From Phycisphaerales bacterium (GTDB lineage Bacteria > Planctomycetota > Phycisphaerae > UBA1845), in NCBI GenBank assembly GCA_020639115.1, contig JACKHG010000014.1, positions 1 through 64,000 on the forward strand: a stretch of 64,000 bases of DNA, read 5' to 3'. The notes beneath the pieces are model-generated. The model saw only the letters and a list, made by a program, of their open reading frames with translations. It was not told the origin of the DNA and did not search any database. The position numbers and the translations under genes were made by a program. Shown here piece by piece: positions 1 through 8,455 of this stretch (the first letter of the stretch is position 1; every line of letters starts with the position of its first letter).

Positions 1-422
1 TGATTCGCCGGTCGCCCGGCCTGGCGATTCCCATGCTCTTCTGCCTGGTAGCGCTGGTCGGCCTGCCGCCCTTCGCCGGGTTCCTGGTGAAGTACTACCT
101 GCTCGCCGCGCTCGGCGAGGCGAACAGCATCCTGCACTGGACGCTGGTGGTCGTCGCCGTGATCAACACGCTCATCAGCCTCTGGTTCTACATGCGGGTG
201 GTCGTGCAGATGATGCTCAAGGACGACGAACGCCCGGCCTTCGATACGCCGCTGGCCGGCCTCACGCTCGTCAACGTCTGCGGCATCGTCCTCATCGTCA
301 TCCTCGTGCTGGGCAGCCCGCTGAAGAAGAAGACCGACCAGGTCGCCCGGCAAATCTTTAACCCCGCCGCCGTCTCCGTGGCCGGCGCCCCGGAGCCCGT
401 GGTCCTGGCAGCCGACGAATGA
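1..422 (+). CDS. nuoN: NADH-quinone oxidoreductase subunit N, C-terminal part
   Basis: The reading frame is open from base 3 and the start lies upstream of the window, so about 139 C-terminal residues are visible. They contain the segment 'GLPPFAGFLVKYYLL', typical of the last part of NuoN-type antiporter-like subunits, then two more hydrophobic segments (near bases 135-210 and 260-315) and a short polar tail. In complex I, NuoN is a membrane-arm subunit of the proton-pumping NADH:quinone oxidoreductase. It is normally the last nuo gene, so the rest of the operon is expected upstream. The stop codon overlaps the next start (ATGA at 419-422), which suggests translational coupling to the following small gene. 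NuoN is preferred over NuoM/NuoL because of the C-terminal position and length, but that cannot be settled from this fragment. Confidence 0.85.
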   Translation, partial: IRRSPGLAIPMLFCLVALVGLPPFAGFLVKYYLLAALGEANSILHWTLVVVAVINTLISLWFYMRVVVQMMLKDDERPAFDTPLAGLTLVNVCGIVLIVILVLGSPLKKKTDQVARQIFNPAAVSVAGAPEPVVLAADE

Positions 423-889
423 CTCCTACGTTTTCCCAATCGCGCGGAACCGCATCGCGGGCCCGGGTCATCGCAGCCGTCAACTCGCTTCTCGCCGACG
501 AAACCGGTTCGATCATGGAGCGGCTGCGCGAGGCCGAGCCGTACATCCCCGCCACCGCCGCCGACGAGGCCTTCGCGGTGCAGGAGCTGGTGGATGAGGA
601 CGCCCGCCACGCGGAGCAACTGGTCCACCTGCTCGACCGGCTGCGGGCCACGCCCGGCCCGCGCTGCGTGAACATCGACACCGGCGACCTGCACTACAAC
701 CGCCTGCACGCCCTGCTGCCGCGGCTGATCGCGGACCAGCAGCGCCTCATAAGCCGCTACGAGGCTGCCCAATCTGTCGTGGTGGAGGAGCCGGCGGCTG
801 CCGACGTGGTTGGCGCCGTGCTCAACAGCCACCGCGCCCACCTCGCCCGGCTCGAAAAGCTCGCCGCCGCCGCGAAAGCGGGATCATGA
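419..889 (+). CDS. Small helical protein, possibly ferritin-like fold
   Basis: A 156-residue soluble protein coupled to nuoN by an ATGA overlap. It is predicted to be almost all helical. It has regularly spaced acidic and histidine residues ('DEDARHAEQLVHLLDRL', 'LNSHRAHLARLEKL') and no signal peptide or membrane segment. The E/H pattern over four helical stretches resembles ferritin-like or bacterioferritin-like four-helix bundles, but no clear ExxH pair set proves metal binding, so the fold is inference. The gene sits between nuoN and a small membrane protein, linked on both sides by 4-base overlaps. That argues for co-expression with complex I, for example as an accessory or stress protein. 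I do not recognise a named family. Confidence 0.7.
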   Translation: MTPTFSQSRGTASRARVIAAVNSLLADETGSIMERLREAEPYIPATAADEAFAVQELVDEDARHAEQLVHLLDRLRATPGPRCVNIDTGDLHYNRLHALLPRLIADQQRLISRYEAAQSVVVEEPAAADVVGAVLNSHRAHLARLEKLAAAAKAGS

Positions 890-1125
890 CCACGCCCGCA
901 ACGGGCCCCGCTGAGCAAGGTCCCCACGTGGATCGCGATCGGCTGCGCCGCGCGCGGCGCTGGCGGGTTCGCGCCGCCTGGGTCGGCCTGGTCCTGGCGC
1001 TGCTCTGGTTCGTCGCCCTGATGGTCGCCCTCAGCGGCAAATGCCAGGTCACGCCGAGAGCGGTCCTCGAGGACCGCGGTCTCAACCCGTCCACGGCGCC
1101 GGCACCGACCCACGAGCCCGACTGA
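886..1125 (+). CDS. Small single-span membrane protein
   Basis: A 79-residue protein starting in an ATGA overlap with the preceding gene. An Arg-rich N-terminal stretch (about residues 18-28) precedes one hydrophobic segment (about 29-50, 'AWVGLVLALLWFVALMVAL'). The short C-terminal tail contains one Cys and many Pro. By the positive-inside rule the N-terminus should be cytoplasmic. No enzymatic motif is visible. It is probably the last gene of the nuoN-linked unit, because about 100 bp without coding separates it from the next gene. Function unknown. Confidence 0.6.
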   Translation: MTTPATGPAEQGPHVDRDRLRRARRWRVRAAWVGLVLALLWFVALMVALSGKCQVTPRAVLEDRGLNPSTAPAPTHEPD

Positions 1126-1223
1126 TTGTACCATTGGGTAATCGCCCTGAGGGCGCGAAGCGTTTACGATGACCGTCGCGTGCAGCGTCGGCGTGCGCCG
1201 GCGATCGGCACGGAGGCGACGCG

Positions 1224-1781
1224 ATGCCCGCAGGCGACCGTTTCGACATCGTCAGCACGATCTGCGCGAACTGCCCGTCCTGCGGCTACAGCCTAGCCGG
1301 GCTGCCCGTGCAGCACGACTGCCCGGAATGCGGGTTCTTCTGCGAGAAAGACGCGCAGGTCCATTTCGAGCGGCACCATAACCTACCGTTCATTCTAAAC
1401 GTCTGCGCCTTGTTCCTCGTCATGGCGATCATCCTATTGGCACCGTTGGGAATCGTACAACGCGCCGCCATCGGTATAGTCGCAATCACCACGACCGTGA
1501 CTATATTGACATCGACCCGGCGGCGGCGCTTCATCGTGCTTTCTCCCCGGTTGCTCCGCATTGTCGGGAGGCGGCACAGGATTGAAGTCTATGAATTGAC
1601 CGCAATTGAGGCCGCGCATTGGCGCCGTTTCGATGGCTCGATCCGAGTCTGCGGTCCGGGCGACCGCACGATTGCGGTGATCAAAGAGGACGTCCTTTCA
1701 TCTCACATTGTGGCGCAGTTGTTGGCAAGCGCAATCACTCACGCAGCCGAGGCAGCCCGGCGCACAGAGGTGCAGACATGA
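1224..1781 (+). CDS. CPxCG zinc-ribbon membrane protein
   Basis: A 185-residue protein with an N-terminal zinc-ribbon: C17-x2-C20 ('CPSCGYSLAGLP') and C33-x2-C36 ('CPECGF'). Two adjacent hydrophobic segments follow (about residues 56-78 and 84-99), then a basic cytoplasmic tail. A good Shine-Dalgarno (GGAGG, 1212-1216) sits 7 bases before the ATG. The ribbon and the two-span layout are shared with the minus-strand gene at 20516-21118, so the two are paralogues (same 'CGYxLxGLPVxH' core). Such proteins are common and uncharacterised in Planctomycetes. The ribbon may bind zinc and mediate contacts at the membrane face. The gene overlaps the next one by ATGA (1778-1781), so the two are probably co-translated. 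Confidence 0.75.
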   Translation: MPAGDRFDIVSTICANCPSCGYSLAGLPVQHDCPECGFFCEKDAQVHFERHHNLPFILNVCALFLVMAIILLAPLGIVQRAAIGIVAITTTVTILTSTRRRRFIVLSPRLLRIVGRRHRIEVYELTAIEAAHWRRFDGSIRVCGPGDRTIAVIKEDVLSSHIVAQLLASAITHAAEAARRTEVQT

Positions 1782-2254
1782 AGCTGCTATTGGCATCTGC
1801 AATCAGGTACAACACGCTCCTGAGACTCGACCCTGACGAGCAGGTACTCGAGTTCATCGAGCGCAAGCGACTCGATGAGAGCAACTGGGATCGACCCTCC
1901 ATCAACGGCTGGTTCGGCATGATTGACGGGCTCTTCGGGGCCATCTACGTCTGGAAGCGGACGCTGTTCGTCAAGCTGAATTTCCACACGGTGCGCATTG
2001 AGCAGGACATTACTTCCCAATGGGAACGGGTTCACTTCGGCAATCGCTTTGCGCTCCTGCGCGGCGATGAGTCAATCATCGACGAGGAGTACGCGAGACC
2101 GCCCATCCAGGCGCCTGACCTCGAAGGTCGAGACGAGGAGAGTCACGACTTCTGGCTCTACGTTCACAATATGCTCAGCACCCCGGGCAAACGCGACTGG
2201 GTAATTAAACTTTGGGGTGGCGAAGCGGCCACCGATCCCAGCGCTTTGTCATAG
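1778..2254 (+). CDS. Hypothetical protein coupled to zinc-ribbon protein
   Basis: A 158-residue protein. The ATG at 1778 is chosen because it forms an ATGA overlap with the preceding stop; a longer upstream extension in the same frame would run through the neighbouring gene. It is soluble, acidic in its second half, and contains many aromatic residues ('NGWFGMIDGLFGAIYVWKR', 'HDFWLYVHNML'). No signal peptide, membrane span or catalytic motif was recognised. Translation is likely coupled to the zinc-ribbon membrane protein, so the two may act together. Base composition is somewhat less GC-rich than in the surrounding core genes, as it also is in the preceding gene. Function unknown. Confidence 0.6.
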   Translation: MKLLLASAIRYNTLLRLDPDEQVLEFIERKRLDESNWDRPSINGWFGMIDGLFGAIYVWKRTLFVKLNFHTVRIEQDITSQWERVHFGNRFALLRGDESIIDEEYARPPIQAPDLEGRDEESHDFWLYVHNMLSTPGKRDWVIKLWGGEAATDPSALS

Positions 2255-2300
2255 GCTGCCCCTGCCCCACCCCCGTTCGGACGATAGCTGAGGAAGGCGT

Positions 2301-2316
2301 GCACGGCACGCCCTAC
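2301..2316 (+). repeat. 16-bp direct repeat copy 1
   Basis: The 16-mer GCACGGCACGCCCTAC occurs here and again at 4128-4143, each preceded by a GGAGGxG- or GGAAGGC-like purine run. The two copies bracket the IS110 remnant and the following gene-free stretch. They may be copies of an intergenic repeat family or scars of an insertion; only two copies were noticed. Confidence 0.4.
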
Positions 2317-2437
2317 ACGCGCCATTCCGAACGGTCGCCCGCGATCCGAGAAACTATGAGCGTGCCCCCTGGCGCGGGATACTTGACCCAGTTGATTGTC
2401 TTCGGGTTTGGGTGTCTCGTACCAGGAGGAACACGCT

Positions 2438-3409
2438 ATGAAGTATATTGGCATGGACGTACACGCGGTGTCCACTACGTTCTGCATTTTCGATTCCGGA
2501 TGGTGCTGCCGCGGCGGTGCATCAGACGCTGACTCGGCTGACCGAACGGCCGCGTTGGAGGCGGTGCTGGAGCCCTGGCGCGCCGGGCGCGTGCGGTGGT
2601 TTCATGAGGTGGGGCCGTGCCCAGGCTGGCGGCGATCATTCGTCCTTGCCGTTCATGGTCGGGCGAATCCCAGCCGGATGCCCCGGCTCTTCCGTGATGG
2701 CTGCAAGAACGACCAGATCGATGCCCGCCGGTGACGCTGCTGTACCTGCAGCAGGTTCCCACGGTGCATCTGCCTCGGCGGAAGTGTTTATTCCCGCGGG
2801 CGTTGATCAACAATCGGCGGACGATCGTAAGGCGTCATGGACTACGGTGAAGAATCAGCTTTGCGGGTCTGATGCGGCCTACGCCTTGTTGCCCGGAGAA
2901 GAGTTGCTGGACTCCATCGCGGCGCGCTGGCTGAGACGCTGACATTTCCATCCGGCCTGCAACTTCCTGATGCGGTGCTGTTCGACGAGGTGGATTTACC
3001 GCGACATCCAGCTGAAGCGGATCGAGCAGGAACTGGCGATTGCCGCGCAGCAGCGCGGCGTGGCCCTGCTGCAGTCGATTCCCGGCGTGGGGCCGCGGAC
3101 TGCGGAAAGCGATCGTCGCCGCTGACGACGTTCGTCGTCAATCGCAAGCAGCCCGCCAGCATTGGCATGGTCCCTGCTGACGCCAGTGGACGCGAACGGC
3201 TGGGGCACATCACCGCCGCGCGGGCCGAGTGCAGTGCTGGTTGCCGGGTGAGTCGGGCGTACATCGTGATCCGGTGTAACTTTCAGCTGCGGGGCCCATT
3301 TCGAGCAGGTGCGGCGCGGCGATACAGCGGGATCTGTAAAGGCGCCATCATCGCGACGGCGCGCAAGTTGCTCACTGCGTTCGCGATGATGCGCAGGGAG
3401 GCCTTATGA
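2438..3409 (+). pseudogene. IS110-family transposase, frameshifted remnant
   Basis: The start is intact: a strong AGGAGG site then ATG at 2438 opening 'MKYIGMDVH', the classic N-terminus of IS110/IS1111 DEDD transposases. It continues to 'GCKNDQIDARR', the conserved KND.IDAR block. The frame is then lost: homology moves between frames, and downstream segments show the C-terminal Transposase_20 helix-hairpin-helix ('LLQSIPGVGPRTAE'), the 'GMVPADASGRERLGHIT' block, and the terminal 'AIIATARKLLTAFAMMRRE'. At least two frameshifts and some deletions are needed to join these pieces, so no functional protein is expected. IS110 elements usually lack clear inverted repeats and none were seen. It lies at the start of a decayed region reaching 5.5 kb. 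Confidence 0.85.
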
Positions 3410-4363
3410 CCCGGCAGCACGGGTCCGAGCAGCGTAGGGAACGGGCGAGGCGGAACCGCGAAATCTTGACCTTCCCGCGTTCGAGCGCATGACGGCGAAC
3501 AAACGGAACCCGTCCAGATCGCACCTCCCCGGGTTCCGACAGCCGCCCTTCCATGGGCCGGGCCTCTCTCGACGGAAACCCGTCCGCTGTCGCGGGATGA
3601 ATGCTCCGGCGTATGGGCAGGCCGGGGGCAGGATCGAAGACGGATCCAGTTGACGGAGTGCTCGCGGTGAGCGGTGGAGGTGGATACAAGCGCACGAGCT
3701 GCTAAAATACGAAATGGATCGAGCCTGAGCACTGCGGCTGGTCATCGACAGGCGGTCACACCCCGATGGACCTAATCCAGAATGGGCTGATCTCGCAGTC
3801 TTCCTGTGCCCCAGCCGCCCAGGAAGCACCGGCCGCTGGTGAGTACGAATAGAAGCGTGGATCATCAACCGTTTGATAAATCCCGCTTGGATAAGGTGCT
3901 GGTTCATAGCCGCGAGCGCAAGCGAGCGGGTCATTGAGGTTAACGGACAGCGCAGGGCCAACGATTCCAATGCGGTGTTTGGGAATTGCCCTGATGGGGG
4001 CGCGATGAAAAAAACCCGCAGAGCGAGGCCCTGGGGCATATGCGGTGATAACTCCCTTATCTCGAATGGCAGGCTGCGCTCCCTGTAGCGTGGTCGCGCG
4101 TTCGTGCCTTGTTGCCGAGGGAGGTGCGCACGGCACGCCCTACGCAGCGGGCAGTGCTGACGGCGGCTACCAGGTTGCGCGCGATAGCGAGCGAAAGTGC
4201 CCGTACCGAACGGGCGCTCCTGGGTGGCTCACCATGAATGAGCTGGCTGGTGAACCGGCGAGGCCTGCTGCTCGCGCGTTCCGGGTGGCTGGTGCATGCT
4301 TCAGCGGCTACCGCGGCGGCGCGCGCTGGTTGCGCGGCTTGGCAGCCTTCGGTTGATAGCTTG
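3410..4363. other. Gene-free decayed region
   Basis: About 950 bp between the transposase remnant and the helicase pseudogene. Several open frames exist on both strands, but none shows plausible codon use, a ribosome-binding site or a recognisable protein motif. Visible structure: a tandem 'GCGAGCG' motif at 3912-3929 (GCGAGCGCAAGCGAGCG), and the second copy of the 16-bp repeat at 4128-4143. GC content drops in places compared with the flanks, in line with decayed mobile or intergenic DNA. Confidence 0.6.
4128..4143 (+). repeat. 16-bp direct repeat copy 2
   Basis: Second exact copy of the 16-mer found at 2301-2316, about 1.8 kb away in the same orientation, within the gene-free stretch upstream of the helicase pseudogene. 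Confidence 0.4.
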
Positions 4364-5548
4364 TTATTTTGGTGGCTCTGGAGGACATGGCGTGTGGCCT
4401 GCGGCTCGTGGTTGCCAGGTTATTGCTCGGCGGCCGGGCTGCGGGACCTCCACGCGCGAATCGCCTGAACTGAATCGCTCGATGTTCCGCGCGAGGCTGC
4501 TGCGATCGTCCGCCAGCAGAACGATACGGCTGGTGCCTGTCGCACCTGCCCGCCTGTGTGGCCGATGCGGACGTACGTCCCCGTCAGCCGTCAGGTCGAA
4601 GTTGTATACGTGCGAAATGTCGTCCACGTCCAGCCCGCGCGCGGCGATGTCGGTCGCGACCAGCACCGGCGTACGCGCCGAACGAAAATCCGCCAGGGCC
4701 CGCGTCCGTGCGTTCTGGCTCTTGTTGCCGTGCAGGGCCGCCGCGTCCACCCTGGCCTTTCGCCAGTGACGCACCAGCCGGTCTGGCACGTGCTTCGCGT
4801 AAACACCAGCGCCCGCGAGTACGGCGTCTCCGCCAAAAGCCGCGTCAGCAACGCCATCTTCTGCGGCTTCTCCACGTGGTAGACGCTGTGCTCGACCGTC
4901 GGGGCAGCCGACGAAACCGGCGTGACCTCCACCGTCGCCGGATCCTTCAGGATATCCTGCGCCGCTTGCGGATCGGGTCCGCATCGTCGCGGAAAACAGC
5001 AGCGTTCGCCGCGCGGTCGGCACGGCTGCAATGATCGCAGACGGGCAAAAAGCCCATGTCCAGCATGTGGTCGAAGTCTTGTCTGGTAGGACGAGGATCT
5101 CGACGGAGTTCAGCGAGATCAGCCCCTGGCCCATCAGGTCGCGAAGCCGGCCCGGCGTCGCGACGAGAATATCCACGCCGGCGCGGATGGCCCGCACCTG
5201 CGGGTTCTGGTTCACGCCGCCGAAAATGACGGCGCAGCGCTGCCGCGTGTGGCGGCCGTACGCCAGGAAGCTCTCGTGAATCTGCGAGGCCAGCTCGCGC
5301 GTCGGGCACAGCACGAGCGTGCGGATCCGCCGCGGCCCGGCGCTCTTCGGCGCCGCGTCCAGTCGCTGCAGGATCGGCAGAGCAAACGCCGCCGTCTTGC
5401 CCGTGCCCGTCTGGGCACAGCCCAGCACGTCACGGCCCGCCAGCACGTGCGGAATCGCCTGCCGCTGGATGGGTGTAGGTTGGTCGTAACCTGCCGTGCG
5501 CACCGCACGGAGGATCGGCTCGATGAGCCGCAAATCGGCAAACTGCAT
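4364..5548 (-). pseudogene. DEAD-box RNA helicase (RhlE-like), frameshifted
   Basis: The 5' part reads as a normal DEAD-box helicase: Q motif 'GYDQPTPIQRQAIP', Walker A 'AQTGTGKT', motif Ia 'PTRELASQ' and 'TPGRL'. Motif II (DEAD) should follow 'EILVL' but is replaced by 'PDKTS', and the downstream 'DHMLDMGF' appears in another frame. Later, 'LLFSATM' returns to the first frame, 'VTPVSSAAPTVEHSVY' and 'RALVFTRS' lie in a third frame, and 'LHGNKSQNARTRALADFR' plus 'VLVATDIAARGLDV' are again in the first. The 'HRIGRTGR' motif VI is scrambled locally to 'HRPHRRAG'. At least four frameshifts and a lost catalytic Asp-Glu pair make it non-functional. Homology ends near 4460; the remaining frame to 4364 is not family-like. 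RhlE-type helicases normally remodel RNA in ribosome assembly or cold adaptation. Confidence 0.85.
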
Positions 5549-5743
5549 TACTTATGTTCTCTCAAGAGTTTCTAGACAAAGATGTGCGGCTACTTGCCGG
5601 TCCAAACCATCGGTGCCTGATTGTGCTCCAATGGCATTATCGTTCCACGGGATGCACCAGCATGATAGTGGGCGGTCGAAAATAAGCAAACCGGCCCTGG
5701 CGCTGGTAAAAACGGGGCTACACGGGGCGCCACGGAGGGCGGA

Positions 5744-6652
5744 CTAGCGGTCGGCGGCGTCCCCAGCCTCCGCCGCCCGAGCCTCCAGGTGCGGGCGCAG
5801 CAGGTTGAAGTCGTGCGCCATGCGACTGTCGGGCACCAACGCGACAATCTCCTCCCCCTTACGGATCGCGGCTGCGAATTGTGCACTCTGCACCAGGGCC
5901 GCGAACTCGTCACGCAGGGCAGCCGCGTCCGCGAGGCGATCGTTCGACGGCGGCTCTACCGGCGGAGGCTGCGGAGTTGGCGGCTCCGGATCGGGCGGTG
6001 GCGACACCGGAGTCTTATCCACCTCAGGGACTTCGACGCGCGGGGAGCGTTCGGTCACCTCAGGTTGATCCGGCGGCGGCGCAGATGGCTTGATCTCGAC
6101 GACCGGCGCGGGCTCCTCCGGCAGTTCGACCTCTGGCAGCTCGACCTCTGGCACTTCCACCTCCGGCGCCTCGACCGGTTCGATCTTTGCCACGGGAGGC
6201 GCGGGCTCCGGTGGCGCGGGCGGCTCCGGAGCGTACCGTGGGGTCGGTTCGGGTCTCGTCGCGATCCGCAAGAGCGACGACTCCCGCTCGGCCTTTTCCT
6301 CCAGCAGGGCCGCGTGCGTGGCGGCGGTCTTCTGCTCGATGTCCACCTCGAGCATCTGCAGCGAAGACTCGAGCAGCGCGATCTGCTCGCGCTGCTTCTC
6401 GAGCTGCGCAGCCTGGGCGTGCACGACGTCCGCGAGCCACAGGCCCGCCCACGTCACGGCGCCGAGCACGAGCCCGGCGAAAAGCGCCGTCACGCCGACG
6501 AACGGCAGGCCGACGTCCGCGCCCAGCAGCCGGGCCAGTATGAAAATGGCCGCGACCAGCAGGATCACGCCGACGTAGGCCATCACCGCCATTCGCAGGC
6601 GGCGCAGCCAGGCTGTAAATTCGCTCCGGGTGATGAGCGACCGCTTCGACAT
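5744..6652 (-). CDS. Membrane protein with coiled coil and Pro/Glu-rich linker
   Basis: A 302-residue protein. The start at 6652 ('MSKRSLITRSEF') is preferred over one 31 codons upstream because the extension is atypical. Two hydrophobic spans (about residues 20-45 and 50-75) form a hairpin. A coiled-coil stretch follows ('AAQLEKQREQIALLESSLQ', about 78-125), then a long low-complexity linker of Pro, Glu and Val with repeated 'PEVELPEVELPEE'-type motifs (about 130-240). The last 60 residues are a compact helical segment. This layout suggests a membrane-anchored scaffold with an extended flexible arm. No enzyme motif was found. It faces away from the helicase pseudogene and ends 103 bp before the phosphomannose isomerase gene end, on the same strand. 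Function unknown. Confidence 0.7.
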   Translation of the reverse strand: MSKRSLITRSEFTAWLRRLRMAVMAYVGVILLVAAIFILARLLGADVGLPFVGVTALFAGLVLGAVTWAGLWLADVVHAQAAQLEKQREQIALLESSLQMLEVDIEQKTAATHAALLEEKAERESSLLRIATRPEPTPRYAPEPPAPPEPAPPVAKIEPVEAPEVEVPEVELPEVELPEEPAPVVEIKPSAPPPDQPEVTERSPRVEVPEVDKTPVSPPPDPEPPTPQPPPVEPPSNDRLADAAALRDEFAALVQSAQFAAAIRKGEEIVALVPDSRMAHDFNLLRPHLEARAAEAGDAADR

Positions 6653-6754
6653 GCCTACCGCCTCAATTCCCCTCTGCACCGTACGACAGGCTTCAGTATA
6701 GCAGAAGGGTACAGCCCGCGCCACGGGGTTTGCCCCCCGCGCCACGTGCCGATA

Positions 6755-7747
6755 TCACTGCGGCAGCGTGATTTCCAGCCACAGACAGTCCGCTAACGTT
6801 TTCAGGCGGCTGTCCGCAAGACCCGCCGGCAGCACGACCGTGTCGCCCCGCCCGAAGGTGAGCCGCTCGCGCCCGTCGGCGAAGGTGACCTCGCCGGCGC
6901 CCTCCAGCACCATCCAGATGACGAGCTGGGCATAGGGAATGTCACCATCGTAGCCGTCGATCATCCGCACGCGCTCGACGATGAAGGACGGGCTGGTGAC
7001 CAGGCGCGTCACCGTCGTCCAGACGCTGGCGACGTGGGTGCGCTCCTCGCCCGCGATGCGCTGATCGCCGAAGTGGATGCACGCCAGGCCGTCATCGACG
7101 TGCAGGGCGCGCGGCTGACCGGTCGCGGCGTCGACGCGGTTCCAGTCGAAGAGCCGGTAGGTCACGTCCGACGGCGTCTGCACCTCGGCGACGACGACAC
7201 CCGCGCCCAGCGCGTGCACCGTGCCGCTCGGCAGGTAGTAGCACTCGCCGACGCGCACCGGAATGCGCGTGAGCAGCTCCGCGCACGTGCCGTCCGCAAT
7301 CGCGCGGCGGAATGACTCCTCGGTGACACCCGCGTGCAGGCCGCGGTAGATGCAACTGTCCGGCTCAGCCGCCAATACGTACCACGCCTCGTTCTTCACG
7401 CGCACGCTTCCGCCCTGGCGCTGGGCCATGGCGGCGTCGGGATGGACCTGGACGCTGAGGTCCTGGCAGGCGTCGAGATACTTGATCAGCAGGGGAAAAC
7501 GGCCCTCGAAGAGGCTGGCGGCGCCGAGCAGATCGCGGCCCCACAACCGCACCAGTTCACCGAGCGTCTTGCCCGCGGCGGGTCCGCGGCTGACGACCGT
7601 CTGATCGTCCTCGAGGTCCGCCACCTCCCACGACTCGCCGATGACAGCATCGGGTGGCAGCGACTTGCCCAGCAGGGACTCGAGCCGGCGGCCTCCCCAG
7701 ATGCGCGGCTTGAAAATCGGCGTAAAGACGAGCGGGCACGGCTTCAT
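6755..7747 (-). CDS. manA: Phosphomannose isomerase, type I-like cupin
   Basis: A 330-residue protein that interconverts mannose-6-phosphate and fructose-6-phosphate, feeding GDP-mannose and glycan synthesis. Start chosen at 7747 because GGAGGTGA lies a few bases upstream of the ATG. Family signatures: N-terminal 'KPRIWGGRRLE', 'GESWEVAD', the zinc-binding 'LSVQVHPD', 'KNEAWYVL', 'YYLPSGTVHALG' and 'EVQTPSDVTYRLFDW'. These supply the His/Gln/Glu/His metal ligands typical of the bacterial short-form enzymes. Length fits the ManA/YvyI class. It is transcribed divergently from the tRNA-binding protein gene across a 126-bp gap that should contain both promoters. No other sugar-nucleotide gene is adjacent. 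Confidence 0.92.
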   Translation of the reverse strand: MKPCPLVFTPIFKPRIWGGRRLESLLGKSLPPDAVIGESWEVADLEDDQTVVSRGPAAGKTLGELVRLWGRDLLGAASLFEGRFPLLIKYLDACQDLSVQVHPDAAMAQRQGGSVRVKNEAWYVLAAEPDSCIYRGLHAGVTEESFRRAIADGTCAELLTRIPVRVGECYYLPSGTVHALGAGVVVAEVQTPSDVTYRLFDWNRVDAATGQPRALHVDDGLACIHFGDQRIAGEERTHVASVWTTVTRLVTSPSFIVERVRMIDGYDGDIPYAQLVIWMVLEGAGEVTFADGRERLTFGRGDTVVLPAGLADSRLKTLADCLWLEITLPQ

Positions 7748-7873
7748 GGCAGTCACCTCCGCGCCCAGCGTAGAGCCCGCACGCGTTCCCGGCAAACTCC
7801 GCGCGGTTGCCGCGATCCGCGGTGCCGCGTACACTCGCGCCGTTCAACGAATCCGCACGAAACGAGGTACGCC

Positions 7874-8218
7874 ATGGCAGAGACACCGACCGGCATCACC
7901 ATCGACGATTTCGTCAAGATCGAACTGCGCGTCGCCCGCGTGCTCTCGGCTGCACTGCATCCCAACGCTGATAAGCTGCTCGTGCTGCAGATCGACCTCG
8001 GTGACGAACAGCGTCAGCTCTGCGCCGGCATCCGCGGCCACTACGCGCCGGAAGATCTGGTGGGCAAGAACATTGTGGTCGTTGCCAACCTCGCGCCGCG
8101 CACCATGCGCGGCGAAGTCAGCCAGGGCATGCTGCTGGCGGCCAGCACACCCGACCGCAGCAGCGTCGTCGTGCTCACGACCGACCGGGATGTACCTCCC
8201 GGTTCAACTGTGAGTTGA
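7874..8218 (+). CDS. tRNA-binding OB-fold protein (MetRS beta-like)
   Basis: A 114-residue single-domain protein of the tRNA_bind/EMAP-II OB-fold family. Recognisable blocks: 'FVKIELRVARVL', 'HPNADKLLVLQIDLG', 'RQLCAGI', 'LVGKNIVVVANLAPRTMRG' and 'SQGMLLAAS'. This domain is the C-terminal extension of many methionyl-tRNA synthetases; as a free protein it acts as MetRS beta subunit or a CsaA-like tRNA-binding factor. No synthetase catalytic domain is adjacent. The sequence resembles the MetRS C-terminal domain more than CsaA because of its 'MTIDDF'-like entry and the 'KLLVLQIDLGDE' wording. The ATG at 7874 is chosen because the frame upstream overlaps manA on the other strand and has no family similarity. 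Confidence 0.88.
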   Translation: MAETPTGITIDDFVKIELRVARVLSAALHPNADKLLVLQIDLGDEQRQLCAGIRGHYAPEDLVGKNIVVVANLAPRTMRGEVSQGMLLAASTPDRSSVVVLTTDRDVPPGSTVS

Positions 8219-8455
8219 TTACCCATTTTATCATTCGCATCCGTCTGCGCGTTGACCGTGTACAACTCTATCGGACGTTCCGCGTGCGCGCCGACCTCTT
8301 CGGCGCTCCAGGCAAATTGGGTCGATTAGCAAAAACTCACAATTGACCCACCACCATGAGCTTCGTAGACTTGGTGGCTGTTCAAGAGGCCGCTGCTTCG
8401 CGGCTGTCGAAAAACTCCAGAGCGCCCGGCGCTCCCAGACTGCGCCGTCCTCCAG

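Noticed and set aside
3404..4039. 211-residue minus-strand open frame in the decayed region
   Set aside because: No ribosome-binding site, atypical composition, and no motif; lies in gene-free DNA.
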